Shown: positions 10,001 through 21,492, numbered from the stretch's first letter. The stretch is DNA of 64,000 nucleotides from Hyaloscypha bicolor E (GCF_002865645.1 NW_020194518.1:1487463-1551462); one strand, 5' to 3'. The notes: generated by a model from the letters alone, not told the origin. Program-made: numbers and translations.

Positions 10001-11800
10001 TCAGGTGGCCTTCTCCAATCGCATCCATCGATTCAACTTTGCCGCATCAAGTGTCCGCCCTCTCAGCGTCTGCGCCTCAAGTTCCAAAAGAAAAAGTTCA
10101 AAACCAAGATGCTTAATAATTGCGTGTCTGTCATTCATATTCACGTTATTCTCAAATCTCCACTGAGAAATTCGGCACAGGAGTTGCCGCTTCCTATCCA
10201 CATGTCAGTCCTCAAGTCCACCACCAGAGATACGTGCTTACGTGGGCCTGAACCCATGGTTATCTTCCAGGTATTTGGCGAGTTGCTTGAGTGTCAGTCG
10301 CTGCCTCTGGTAACTCGAAGATTGCTGTCGCTGTCGCGGTACCTCGGAATCAGACGGCACATCTAGTGGTGGAATTGTCGGCACAGTATTATTATGGACG
10401 ACTTGTACCCGTCGGAATTGTTGTATCTCGGCCTCGTCCTCGTCCTCGGCAGTTTCATCCTCGTCGTATCCATCACCTTCCACGATGGCCTGTTTGGATC
10501 CTTTCCTCGATGATGCTGGTGTAGTTTTCAGAATGCGCTTGCCCAACTGGAATTTTGGCTCCTGAATCTCGATGATTCTCCAGAACCACTGCTTACAGTC
10601 CACGTTAGAACTACTTAGTCGGTTAGCGGCCGGGCCAGAATCATGGTTGAACATCCAGCGATAATGAAAATGATAACCTACCATTGAATTTCGGATCCTT
10701 CATTGCTGTCGTCGATCTCATTCTCAGTCAGACAGGCAGGGCATGAAGACATAGACGTCTGCGGCCTGCGAAAGACCATGCTCATGTTCACCTTCCTTCC
10801 TGGCAAGAAAACCGATTCCCATGGAGCTGTGAGGTCAATCTTCCTCTTCGATCTTGACTCATATATCGCATATTGGATATTTTGCACTTTCTTTAATCCG
10901 GGCACGTGGCGGAACCGCACTTCCATCACCGCCTGGAATGCTTCGAATGAATTGATGAACTCGATGTGAAACGGAGCAATCCGGCCATGGGTATCCTCGA
11001 AATAAACAGGTTGTTGACGATCAACTTGCGGAGGGAGTTGGAATTGGAGTTTCTGCATATCTAGGACCATCTGATAGATCTTCATGTTTGTATTGAGGAC
11101 TTTGAGCATGATTGATTGGAGTTCTTCGGTTTGATCACGGGTTGAACAGGTTACGACGCCCCGGGAAATTGAGAGGATAAGTTCCGCTTGAGTTGTCAGA
11201 AGATCATGGTTCCGCTTCACGAGAGACTGAGACTCGTCCGTCACCTTACGGTGTTCCAGCTGGTTGTTATTCGCCGTCTCTGCCTGCGACCTCGTCGTCG
11301 ACCTGCAATGTCCATTGTTAGCTAGATCGCAATCCATTGTGATGCATGATCTTTTCTACCCACAAGTGTATTGTCGCCAGCAGAGTGTTGATAGTCAAAG
11401 TGTGTCCTGTTATCTCCGCTCTCAGCTTATCGACCTCATCTTCCTTGCACAAAGTCCATTGTATTTTGTGCAAATTAGCGCGCCAACTCCGTTTCGGGGA
11501 GGTCGTCTCAACACCGAGTGACGCCTTGAACTTTATATTACGCTTCAGAAAGCCCTCTATGCTCTCTTGACATTGGAATGCAGCTTGCTCCAAGGCGACC
11601 TTTTGAGACGCCCGAGAATTCTCAACTTGGAGATATCGGACCTCCGTCAAGGCACGTTCGAGGACGACCAATTCACTGATAAGACGTCGGTATTGCACTT
11701 TCGCTCCAACGGTATCGTTCAGAGCGGTGATGAGATCTTTCACAAGTTGAATGCCTGCTACAAAGTCGCCAAAGGAGAAGCCGAACGCCGGGACCGCCAT
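10001..11800 (-). CDS. Fungal ubiquitin-like-domain protein with zinc ribbon and C-terminal Clr5-like module
   Basis: Four exons on the minus strand: 11800-11364, 11302-10682, 10610-10242 and 10193-10001, about 539 residues; introns of 61, 71 and 48 nt all keep frame. The N-terminus (1-140, FGFSFGDFVAGIQLVKDL) is the all-helical start seen in many fungal STAND/NLR-like and UBL proteins. A helical linker follows, then the fungal ubiquitin-like domain (about 246-325), and a four-cysteine zinc ribbon (C333, C336, then C353 and C358, with WFWR after it, formed only when exons 2 and 3 are joined). An acidic tract precedes a Clr5-like helix module (about 455-495, NHGFRPT joined to KRQLLCRISQWRF), split by intron 3. 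Function is unknown; signalling or regulation is inferred from the modules. Confidence 0.8.
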
Positions 11801-12985
11801 TCCAGAGCCAAAGCCAGTAGCTGGCAAGCCGCCGGTAAGAGCTGCAGATTAAGATTATAGGGGCTGGGCCTTTGTAGAGTTTTCCTATCGCCTGCCTCTT
11901 GAGCTTTGCTGAGCGATCTCCTCGACGAGTTGAGCGAAGCTGTGTTGCGGCTGTGTGGTTGAGGCTGTGTGTTGGGCAGTAATTCTCGTCACCTGACTGT
12001 GAGTGACTGTCTTTCTAATTTGCGAGTGTTGAAACACCGAAGGAGGGTTGTGGACTTCTATAGTAGCAAAGGATTTCGTGCGGCTTGCTCATATTTCGAG
12101 AAGAAAGGAAGAACTTGCGGGGCTGTATGCATGGCCGCCAAGGCTAGACCTGCATCACGTGTTTCGCTGTTACACAAACTACGAGCTAGGTACCTACAGT
12201 ACCTTTACCTATCGAAAGCACAACAGTGCAACCTCCCCCCCCCAATTCACACGACTAAAACGCATTAATTCATCTACTACATCCTTATACCCTCTGTGTG
12301 GAATCCTACCAGCCTCTGTGGCCAGGCCACGCGCCGTACGGACGCGTCTCGCCGCAGGAATGCCTCCTACACCACTCCTACCGGTCCCAAGATCGACACC
12401 CTCAATCTCAGCTTGTCGGCCTATCGCTCATCAAGAAGGGGGAGCAGTCTCTTCTCAAGTCCCTCTGCCCGTAGCTAGTTTCTTATCCTCCGAGCCCTCC
12501 CTGTCTGCCCCCCTTCCCTCATCTCTCTCAACCCCCAAACAAGACGAAATTCTATTGCTGTGTCATAAATTGGAGTGCCGGAGACCCTGAAATACAGCGG
12601 TTTTCGGAGCGGCCATCGGCTCGGAGTCGTAGAGCCGGCGCATGTCGGTCTTCCTCCATTGCCAGCCACGCAGGTTGGCTGTGCCGGAGGCTTTGTGGGT
12701 CTTGTGATCGATGCAAATTGTTACGCAACGTACTTCAGACGAGTTGCAGTGGGAGACCCGGTACAAACTAACTTGCAATACTATAAAGTGATAGAGTACA
12801 GTACCGTAGCAGGCATTGAAGACCATCGGGTACCTGGCTTCCTTCCCCTTGCTGAATATGCTTAGCAGCATGAAAGGAGTCAGATAGTACGGCGTAATTG
12901 AGACTGTGTATTTTCTGGACGGAAGCCGATTTCGGTAGCGACTGTATCAAAAATCTCCGTTTCAAAAATGCCTTCAAATATTTCC
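11801..12985. other. Intergenic region, no supported gene
   Basis: The 5' flank of the UBL/Clr5 gene and the 3' flank of the coiled-coil gene. A long plus-strand reading frame (12048-12590) has no domain and changes composition part way, so I treat it as chance. Nothing else is supportable. Confidence 0.5.
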
Positions 12986-14338
12986 TCAAAGATCCAGTTC
13001 TTCTATCCTCCCTCTCTCCACAACAGGACCAACCAGCCTCGTCTCGCCTGGCACCCCAATCGATTCTCCCAACCTCTTCACAAGTCTCTTAACCCTCCTT
13101 TTCAACTTCTTCGAGAAGGGGAGAGAGAGTTCTGTTTCCAGTTCATTAATTCTCTTTTGCAGTTCAGAGACCTCTAAGTTGTGAGCTGTGGTTTGGTCTG
13201 CGTTGGCTTGCAGGCTGGCTTGCAGGTCTTGCTGAGTTTCCGTCAGGGTCGCCAGGAGGGTATCTCGGTTTGTTTGAGCTTCGTTGAGTTCTGTCCGGAG
13301 TTGCGCTGTTATCCCCTGCTCAGTAGCAAGTTGAGCCTGAGTTACTTCCAGTGCTTGTGAAAGAGCAGCGTGTGCAGTCCCAGCTTCACTCGCTGTATTC
13401 CTCAACGCCAGATTTTCTTGAGTGAGAGTTGATAGTTGAGTATTCAAGCTCTCAGTCTGAGCGAGGTGTTCGGTTGTTCTCTTTTTGGCTTCGTCCAGCG
13501 CTTGCCTTCTCTGTTTTGACGCTTGTTGTTCCGTGCTAAGCTGTACTTTCAAAGCCTCCACCTCCCCAACAGAGCTGGCGCACGCATCTCTCATCTCCTC
13601 CAATCTCTCAAGCAACTGTTTCGACACCTTGCACTGCTCTTCCAACTTCCCCCTCAGCTCCTCCACGACCTTCACTTGCTCCTCATGCCTCTCGTCTTTT
13701 CCTATCTTCTCAATTTCAACTTTTGCTTCCAACTCCTTCAAAAGTACTTCCAACCTCTCGACCTCCCTCCCACTCTTCACAAGCTCTTTCCCTCTCCGAT
13801 TAACCAAAATCAGCAACCTCTCCTTCCCACCCTCAGCTTCATGACACCGCTCAACCCACTTCCCTTTTTCCTCCTTCTCGCTCCTCAGGTCCTCCTTCAA
13901 TCCTTTCATTTCCTCACCTAGTCTCTCACCCCTCTCTTTCTCCTCCCTCAACTGCCTTTCCAAATCATTCCGCTCCTCTTCCAACCTCTGCGACGACGTG
14001 ACGGTTTCACCAGAAAGCTGCGAGAGCTCGGAAATCTCAGCAATAGTGTTCAGCCATTGTGAAACAACGGACCTCGCCTGGTGCTGATGGAAGTCGGTAC
14101 AAAGACAAAGTGGTGCTAATTTCTGTAGTATTTGGGTAAGGGAAGGGTTGTCGGGATCAGGGGAAAGGGACGAGAGAGATGTGAGCAGGGCATTGATTTG
14201 TGGAAGGGAGGACGATAAGACGTCCCAGCGACAGCGTTTCGAGTGTTTTGTCAGGCCGACACATTGGATTTGAGTTTTGGCGGAAGAGAGGGAGGTGTGG
14301 AGGAGGGTTTGGGAAGGGGACCAGAGGCGTTGTGACAT
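12986..14338 (-). CDS. Long coiled-coil protein with N-terminal Cys/His motif, unknown function
   Basis: Single exon, 450 residues from the first in-frame ATG (14338); the frame extends about 29 codons further upstream but without ATG. The N-terminal 100 residues contain a CVGLTKHSKRCRW motif and an LAPLCLCTDFHQHQA motif, a pattern I associate with fungal proteins of unknown function that have a small Cys/His-containing head. Residues about 120-420 are a nearly uninterrupted heptad-rich coiled coil (EERNDLERQLREEKERGERL and similar), and the C-terminus is basic (KKLKRRVKRLVKRL). Such a layout fits a structural or tethering protein; no enzymatic motif is seen. Confidence in the gene is good, in the function none. 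Confidence 0.75.
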   Translation of the reverse strand: MSQRLWSPSQTLLHTSLSSAKTQIQCVGLTKHSKRCRWDVLSSSLPQINALLTSLSSLSPDPDNPSLTQILQKLAPLCLCTDFHQHQARSVVSQWLNTIAEISELSQLSGETVTSSQRLEEERNDLERQLREEKERGERLGEEMKGLKEDLRSEKEEKGKWVERCHEAEGGKERLLILVNRRGKELVKSGREVERLEVLLKELEAKVEIEKIGKDERHEEQVKVVEELRGKLEEQCKVSKQLLERLEEMRDACASSVGEVEALKVQLSTEQQASKQRRQALDEAKKRTTEHLAQTESLNTQLSTLTQENLALRNTASEAGTAHAALSQALEVTQAQLATEQGITAQLRTELNEAQTNRDTLLATLTETQQDLQASLQANADQTTAHNLEVSELQKRINELETELSLPFSKKLKRRVKRLVKRLGESIGVPGETRLVGPVVERGRIEELDL

Positions 14339-14833
14339 GATCTTGAGGCGATGATCTTGCGAAAGAAAGCCTTTGTTCTCGGGCAACGAAAATTGTTCAC
14401 GCAGACTTAACTCATCGTGAGCCACAATTGGGGTGGGAGGAGGGAAAGGAGGGATGGTTGATGCCTCAGAGATGGGCGGATGGCAAAGGTTTTGAGGCGG
14501 AGGTTCGGGTGCGCCCGCGGATTTTGCAGGGGGGTACCCACTAGCCCACTAACCGCCCAAACCCCCTCTCCCCTTCCCGCCTACTCCTACCCCCACCAAA
14601 TTTTTCGATTTTTCAAAGTCTTTGGAAAATTCTAAAAACTTTCCAGATTATAGAGAATACTCGAAATATTGTGAATATCGTGTTAATTCTTCGAATTTGT
14701 AGCGTGAAGGTCTCCAAAAATCCAAGTTGAGCGGGAAGGGGATTGGTGAGTGACACCTTCTACAGGGATTCCAGCGGTTGCTTGAACCCCTTTGTTCAAA
14801 AGTCTCAAAATCTCACTTCTTGCCATACACTAA
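14339..14833. other. Intergenic spacer before transposon
   Basis: Promoter side of the coiled-coil gene followed by AT-rich sequence up to the TA that borders the Fot1-like element. No gene is visible. Confidence 0.5.
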
Positions 14834-14835
14834 TA

Positions 14836-17424
14836 GTCGGACTTGACGTCGCGCTAAAGGGGCCCTTCCCTTTAGTCGGGGAAAGCGAAGTGTCCCGGGA
14901 AAGCGAAGTGTCCCGCACCGATCGCAAAAATTTCCAATTTGTATGGAACACCCATAGTAAAAATCAATCAATTTGATTACCACCAGCCCAAATTTCCGTG
15001 AAAATCAGTCAAATTCAATAGCAATGGCTCGCCTAAGCAACCTCCCCAAAAACACGCTTCTCCGTAATATGCCAGAGAAGGATAAGCTCCGTAAGGCTAT
15101 TCAGTTCCTCAAGGCCAACCCAGAAGAGACTCCTGCGACTGCGGCACGCGCGTATTGCGTACGAAATAAAGATACAGTAAGGAAAGCGTAGCAGAGAGAG
15201 AGAAAGAAGATGGGGATAGTGAGAGTATAAAAAGGGGGGCAGAATAAGATCCTCCGTCCTAATCAATACGCGGCATTGATTCAGTACGCGGTATCACATG
15301 CGATTAATGGCGGGAAAGGAGCTACAAAGCAAATGATATATAACTGCGCAATATGGATGCGAACGGAGGACAATAAAACAGCTCTATCTTAGAAATAGTT
15401 CTCTCAATAGCTAAAGAGCACTCCAGAACTCTATATGATTAAGACGAAGCCCATTACGAGCTACCGTATCGATCTCCATACCGAACAGAGCCTCCGTAAT
15501 TGGTTTGAAACTGAATATCGTCCGGCATTAGAGGAAACTGGTATATGCTATGGGGATCGGATACATAATATAGACGAGAAAGGCGTACGAATTTATATGC
15601 CTTCAGGAGAGGAAGTAGTGGTTCCAATTAGAATTAAGGAGATATATACAGGAATATCAGAAAATCGCATATCTCTTATAATAATTAAGTGCATATCTGC
15701 AGATAGCAAGGCAATTCCTCCGGTAGTAATTATCCCTGGAATTATAATTATAATTTCTTAGTTCCATGAAAATATGACCGGTTATAAGATTATTATAGTC
15801 TCTCCTATAGGATATACGAACGAGGGCATTTGTATGGTTTGGTTAGACCATTTTATCAAGCATAATAACTACGGTCCTAATAAGGAATAGCGTATTCTCT
15901 TGATTAACGGAGTAACTTGCTACCAAGCGGACGATTTTATCCTAAAAGCTACGTTTAATAAGATACGAATCGTCCAATTTCTCTCTTATCAAACCCACCT
16001 ACTTTAACCATGCGATATTAGTGTTTTTAGGAAATGGAAATACTACTAACAGGTTAATATTATAAATGCAATTCGCTCGTACGAGCCGGAATATAACGTC
16101 CAGTACTTCTTTTGCGATCTTCCTGGAATACGGGAGAAGATATTTACTATCCGTATGATTAAATACGCTTTTTAGAATACTGGAATTTGGCCTGTCAGTT
16201 TCAAAGCAATACGGAGAAAGCTCAAGGAGTATGGCAAAAAGGGAAGGAAAGACACTGGCCTTCAATTTCTGGAGTTTGGATCTGAATCGGAAACTGAATC
16301 AGACGCAGAAAACGCAGAAAACGTACGATTTACCACGCCTGCTCCTGCTTCTGCTCCTGTTCACGAATACTAATTACCTACCCTTCCAAAACCTCCTTCT
16401 TCATATAACGAATGCGTTCTACGGCTCGATAATCTCAATGACAAGATTCTGGATGCTTTAAGCTCCTCCCCTCGCAAAGAGTATTCAGTTACAATCAAGG
16501 CTACCAAGAACCACCTAATGCTTGGAAGTTTACAAGAGCTGAATGCCCAGAATACTCGCAAGGCACAGGTTAAACGTTATAAGGCTAAGCTAAATATACG
16601 GCTTAGTTTCTAAAGAGGGGGGTGGTTAAATGCATCTGATACTCTGGAAAAGAAGAAGATTAAAGTGAGAAACACAGCAGAGGAGGAGCTAAAGAAGGCT
16701 AAAAGACAGCTCGCAAAGGCTGAATCAGCTGAAAAGGAAGCTCTCAAAAGAGTAGGAATCGCCGTACGAGCGGCAGAAAAAGAGAGGAAGAAGAGAATAA
16801 GAGATCTGGAGGCATAAATAAAGAAGCAAGTCCTTGGAACCGATATAATTATCCCTCCCGAGCTCCTAATAGCAATTCGCGATCCCCAAAACGAACCTAC
16901 GGAAAGCGAGCTTGAAGCCATTCGAATTAAGTACCAATCACTTTACGATAAGGTAGCTAAGGAGCAAGCTGAATTCGATCGTATACAGGCCGAAGATCCC
17001 GTAATCTTTACCGATATCCCTATTAATCCTGTAATACTCGCATCTGAATAAGCTCACCGGGTAAAGGGGAACCCTCTTAGTCAATTATATATACGGGCAA
17101 TATTAGAGGAGTCTAGGGGATCAGATAAGGAGGTAGAGGAGATACGAGAGGGTATAAATAGTGGGGTTGGTGGGGAGGAGGTAATTCTATATTCTTTACT
17201 ACCTAGATTAGTAATATCGACTAATTCAATAGCTCAAAATGCAGATTTTGTAGCATTAGAGTAATGAGAGATTATATCCTCAATTACGCATTAATTTAAG
17301 GGTTATTTGGTTGTGTAGTACAATTCAAGTATCTGCGATTGCATAGAAATTTTGGTGTGGTGCGGGACACTTCGCTTTCCCCGACTAAAGGGAAGGGCCC
17401 CTTTAGCGCGACGTCAAGTCCGAC
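14836..17424 (+). mobile_element. Fot1/pogo-type DNA transposon, RIP-inactivated
   Basis: The 2589-bp element is bounded by 62-bp terminal inverted repeats (14836-14897 and 17363-17424) that are identical by eye, and flanked by TA on both sides (14834-14835, 17425-17426), the target duplication of the Tc1/mariner superfamily. Next to the left repeat an 18-bp piece (GGGAAAGCGAAGTGTCCC) is duplicated in tandem, which the right end lacks. The interior holds one decayed transposase. Identical long TIRs with a decayed interior suggest fairly recent insertion followed by RIP, which spared the ends. Confidence 0.9.
15024..16818 (+). pseudogene. Decayed DDE (pogo/Fot1-like) transposase
   Basis: Starting at the ATG at 15024 the frame carries an N-terminal helix-turn-helix (PATAARAYCVRNKDTVRKA) and then, in the same frame beyond several stops, a DDE core: NIDEKGV for the first Asp, LLINGV where the second Asp would be (Asp changed to Asn, a G-to-A change), and PCDISVF for the third. 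Stops are largely those expected from RIP (CAA to TAA, TGG to TAG), for example just before RILLIN and just before PCDISVF. The C-terminal part, in other frames after small indels, is a lysine-rich coiled coil. It cannot make a functional enzyme. Confidence 0.85.
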
Positions 17425-17426
17425 TA

Positions 17427-18128
17427 TTACGTATCAAAAGATTAAGTAAGGTAAGCCCAACACTCAAGAAAAGAAACTTCAAAGCCTCGCTTCTTCAATT
17501 TTTCATCTGCTTCACTCCGTACATCTCAGAGTATGCACACTGCCCAGGGCTTGATCAACTCGACACCGATTACAGATAGCCTTACATGGGGAATTGGTCT
17601 TGCGACTCCTTGTCAGGGAATCACTCGTAGCAATCATTGTCCTTCAACTTGAGCCTCTGAGCTGGTTCCACCGAGGCTTATCGACGATTCCCGTGTCCAA
17701 GGAAATTTCCCCATATCTCGCGATGACGAGATCAAGAGCATTCCGCTGAACTCACCGCTAGACGTCAGTCCAATGATGCAAATGGTAGTTTGTTACTTTG
17801 GTTACACAACATCTCACCCACTTCAGCTCATTGGCTCCATGTCAGCAAAAATGAAGTCTGCGCCTCAGTCCCCTGCCTCGCTGGCAACGGTTAGCGTCAT
17901 GTACGGTACTTTTGTACAGCCCAGCCTTGTAGGCTCGTTTGGCTTGTACTCTGGTTGGCAGCCTCATTCGTTTCTGGCGCTAGGGCACAGGAGATCGCTC
18001 GAAGCCCCCCCATCGACAAAAGTATATAACCTCCTGGTCAATCTACTTTTATCCGGAGTTGTATTACACTCTCTGTAAAGTATGCTATGCTCTACTTCAG
18101 AATTCCTCCTTTCCATAAAAGCAACAAC
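17427..18128. other. Intergenic/promoter region of Clr5 gene
   Basis: No gene seen. A second in-frame ATG lies at 18087, 14 codons upstream of the preferred start at 18129; the latter has the better fungal start context (CAACATGAC). Confidence 0.5.
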
Positions 18129-19589
18129 ATGACTTCTCTTCCTGCCTTCACACCAACTCACCCAGCATCCAATCGATCATACACAGCAGAGGAATGGGAG
18201 AAGAAGCGCCTCGTTATCACTCAATTATATCGCGATGAAGCCAAACCACTTCATATCGTTCAAGTCATACTTGCTCAAAACCATGAGTTTCGTCCGAGGC
18301 AAGTCCCCTGCTCCAAATTATGGGCAAAGCTTCTGACCTATTTCAGTGCCGCGATGCTCAAAAAGCGCATCCGAAAATGGGAGCTAGATCGTAATAAGAA
18401 GAATGCTGACATGCTCTTCGCCCTGAAGCTCGCCTTCGACCGAGAGGTCATGGGGAAGAAGACAGTATTTTCGATTAGAGGTCGCCTGGTGACTTTCCAA
18501 GACGTCAAGCACTACTTTCACCGCAAGGGAGTCCGTGATGTGAAAGCAATTATCGCTGCGACGGATTATTTTTCACCCACCACACAAATAGATTGCCGCA
18601 CCCCTGAACCAGAGAAGCCTGATGGTGGAAGAGCTACCCAGAATGTGGATCCCAAAGAGAGTGTCGAAGATTTGAGCCAGCCAAATAGCAATTTTACAGC
18701 AAGCAACACCAGCACCAGCGCCGGCTATGGCGTTGTGGCATTTCCCGATCCTGGTCAAATAGATCGCAATGCGCCCTCAATATCAGCATTCCGCCCGGTT
18801 GAGCAGTTGCTTTATCTTAGCCAAGCCTACTACAACGGAATATTCGATAATCCAGCATGGAGAAACAACCACGACTACTTCAATGTTGACACTTTAGAGA
18901 TGTTCTACCATCACATGTTTGATGGGCAATTACTTCTCGAGGAGAACAAAGTCCCTGAAGCCTTTGTGTACTTGAACCAGGGCTTTGACTTGGTCCAGTC
19001 CCTGTTGGAACAACAAAGCCTTTTGTTTCTTCCGTATCTGTTTCACCTGCTGCTACCAGACCGAGGAATGTGCCGCACAGAAATTGTTTTAAGGCTCTTG
19101 GGCTTTACTCATCAAATGAGCTCGGTATATTGGCCGCAATTGCATCCAATTCAACAATCGCTGAAGCTTTTGGGCTGCATGTCACTTGAAGAGCGAGGGG
19201 AGTCCTCCAGGCGTGCGTTCCAGAGCGTTCTGGATAGAGTGAGGATCGAATTCGATGATATACCCGGCCCATTGGAGATGGACATAAATGCACTTTGTCG
19301 TCGAGCACGCATTACTTCTGGTGCTGAGCAAAGGCTAGATAACAATAGGCTGATGGAGGTGTTGCGATCAGACATGTCTCAGGACGACAATCTAACTCTG
19401 CATTGCAAAACTCTCGCTTTGAGGCTGGATGCAGAGAAATCCAAGGAGTCAGCAATGGCAAGCACGGAAGCATGCCTCCCCAGATGGGAATCCCACGAGG
19501 GCATTCAGCTTCCTTCTACGTTCGAAGAACCGCTTTCCATACCAGAAGCCTCACTAGACCTCCACACCCTCAATCCACTTTTGGAATAG
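18129..19589 (+). CDS. Clr5-domain protein with probable GC-AG intron
   Basis: Two exons: 18129-18298 and 18347-19589, about 470 residues. The intervening 48 nt (18299-18346) begin GCAAGT and end TTTCAG with a CTGAC branch sequence; removing them restores a standard Clr5 motif (HEFRPS joined to AAMLKKRIRKWELDRNKK) that is otherwise interrupted by 16 foreign residues. The intron length is divisible by three, so the frame stays open either way. The N-terminal Clr5 domain (about 20-70) is a fungal helical module often found in putative regulators. The rest (about 220-430) is helical and might be a tetratricopeptide-like fold, with no motif I can name. The 3' flank shares a repeat with the pseudogene downstream. 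Confidence 0.8.
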   Translation: MTSLPAFTPTHPASNRSYTAEEWEKKRLVITQLYRDEAKPLHIVQVILAQNHEFRPRQVPCSKLWAKLLTYFSAAMLKKRIRKWELDRNKKNADMLFALKLAFDREVMGKKTVFSIRGRLVTFQDVKHYFHRKGVRDVKAIIAATDYFSPTTQIDCRTPEPEKPDGGRATQNVDPKESVEDLSQPNSNFTASNTSTSAGYGVVAFPDPGQIDRNAPSISAFRPVEQLLYLSQAYYNGIFDNPAWRNNHDYFNVDTLEMFYHHMFDGQLLLEENKVPEAFVYLNQGFDLVQSLLEQQSLLFLPYLFHLLLPDRGMCRTEIVLRLLGFTHQMSSVYWPQLHPIQQSLKLLGCMSLEERGESSRRAFQSVLDRVRIEFDDIPGPLEMDINALCRRARITSGAEQRLDNNRLMEVLRSDMSQDDNLTLHCKTLALRLDAEKSKESAMASTEACLPRWESHEGIQLPSTFEEPLSIPEASLDLHTLNPLLE

Positions 19590-20419
19590 TGTGTTGCGAT
19601 TGATCATCGAGGAACACTGAGAATTGTTCCTAGTATCGATAATTCGCTCAGTTCTGTCTATTCACGGCTTCCACCATTCTTTCAAAAGCGTATACTAAGC
19701 ATGATACACACAGGGATCCAAAGTCAATGAAATGATTGGAGTCGGGATGACACTATTATAGCTGTACTTCGCTCTTTAGCGTCATTTTATTTATATCTTG
19801 AACATCCTCTCAGAGCGAGCCAGCTCGCACCATAACGCGGATTCCATTAGTTGATAAGTCTTTTCCCGTTCTATTAAAAGCAAACCAAGCAGACCTCTCA
19901 CCTCTTGCGATGCTGTGCGCCTGTATAAATGCCCGATTAGCCGGTTAACTACGACATTTGACTTCTATCTCAACAAGCCCCTCTATAGGCTCTATTCTAT
20001 TGGTCAATAGGTACTCATTAATTTGGTCGAGACATCAATTTATTCCTGCTGTTTAACCGTAGGCAGCTACGATGACTTTCTCGCCTCATCGAGTTTGGAT
20101 TTCCAATATTATATTACTCAACTTCGTCTGAACACTTTGCTATTCAATCAAATTGAGGTCATTTCTCTCGACCTTGTTATCCCCTTTCGCGAACATATCT
20201 TTCGTTCTCTACTTGGGCATATATCTACAGTTCCACACCCTCGAGGTGCTTCCTTGACCTAAAATTGCTGTTTATTCCATGAGATTCCAAGTCCAATTTA
20301 TATTACCATTCGCTCTCTACTACAAATGACTATTTCACATCCTTAAAACACATTTCCCTTTCCAGAACTCGCGTACCTGCACCCCTTCCCGCAGCTTACG
20401 CAGTAAATCATTTTCATTC
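19590..20419. other. Intergenic, AT-rich, with part of a dispersed repeat
   Basis: No gene is supportable. About 19743-19820 resembles about 21238-21312 (shared order: GGGATGA, TATTAT, ACTTC, CTCTTTA, TCTTGAA, CAGAGC), consistent with a duplicated flank or short repeat that has diverged mainly by C/T and G/A changes. Confidence 0.4.
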
Positions 20420-20967
20420 ATGGCAACCTCTACAACCCCACCACCTTTTGTCCCGATGGATGGTGATAGGAATGTGAACTCCGGGGTTGTATAGACTATC
20501 GGCAGTCTCTCATTCTCCGGCCATCACAAGTGGGGATTTCTCATTTCCCGAGTTACATACGAGGACGAGGCGTGGCAAATTTTTTGACGTCTTTTCTCAA
20601 GCTATTGAGCACCAACTCCAAAATACCGGCAAACGAGAGCGCATAAAGCCTTACATGCACTAGACTGTCATGGAGGATCTAGCCTCGAAGGTGCGTCTAA
20701 GGATACGATTCGGCAACACTTTTGCTCCTGGATCGACACAAGGAGCAGCCCCGAGGCGGCCTCGGTGCTGAACGTCAAAACCTGAAGATGTATACCCCTC
20801 TATACCACGCTTGCCTGTACGTTGATAAAACGAGCTTTGATACAGTACTATCGGACCCTGAGCAAGCGGAGATGATCTTGATTAATTCGAAATTTACAGA
20901 GGTAGAGGATCCTTTGGTGCTTGACGAGTATGATATTCAGGAGATCGCAGAGGGCGAGCACAGTTGA
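20420..20967 (+). pseudogene. Decayed fungal gene of an uncharacterised WGF-type family
   Basis: Pieces of one protein can be read in order but in shifting frames and across stops: KWGFLISRVTYEDEAW, then a segment with IKPYMH followed by a stop and TVMEDL (the stop replaces an expected Trp), then GASKDTIRQHFCSWID, then HACLYVDKTSFDTVL and a C-terminal acidic end. The order (WGF...TYxDD..W, TVMED, GAxKDxIRxxF, YVDxxxxDxVL) matches a family of unknown function common in filamentous ascomycetes. With at least three stops and two frame changes it is not functional. Confidence 0.6.
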
Positions 20968-21492
20968 TTGAAAATCAGAGGGAGAATGAGGCTGCGGAAG
21001 GATGTGTTATGTGTGAAATGGAATAGATAATTTTAGAGCCTAGACTACGTTACATACGTACTGCTTATGAGCGGCTGTCCGAGGACTCTGACGCATGGGA
21101 CCAAATTTACCAAAGACCCCCTAAGAGGTTCAATAGACAATGAGCCTTTTGTTGAAATAACCAAGCTCCAACAGGGCCAGAAGTCGTAGCGGGGTGTCGG
21201 TTTAAGGATGCACAGAACGTCAACAGTGGAGCGGATTTGGGATGATAGTATTATGACTTTTACTTCACTCTTTATTATATTTCATTTAGCTCTTGAATAT
21301 CGTCCCAGAGCAAGATTATTTATTGGGGTCTGGACGAGCAGTATTTTGGCTTTTGACTTAACGTTCTTGATTCTTTGAGACCAAGCTATTTCCCTATGCT
21401 CTGCACCGTCATGTAGCACTAGGACTCTATCGAGTAACCAATTATCAACAACCTGAAGTTGAGAAAGTGGCCATTCCAACCAAAGGATGACA
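20968..21492. other. Intergenic, carries second copy of dispersed repeat
   Basis: Contains the partner (about 21238-21312) of the repeat at about 19743-19820. No gene seen. Confidence 0.4.

Noticed and set aside
12048..12590. 180-codon plus-strand open frame
   Set aside because: No domain, no splice partners, mixed composition; probably chance.
13485..13921. Plus-strand open frames of 119 and 132 codons
   Set aside because: Antisense shadows of the coiled-coil gene; Ser/Leu-rich from reverse reading of heptads.
20023..20262. 79-codon open frame
   Set aside because: No ATG in good context, AT-rich, no recognisable features.
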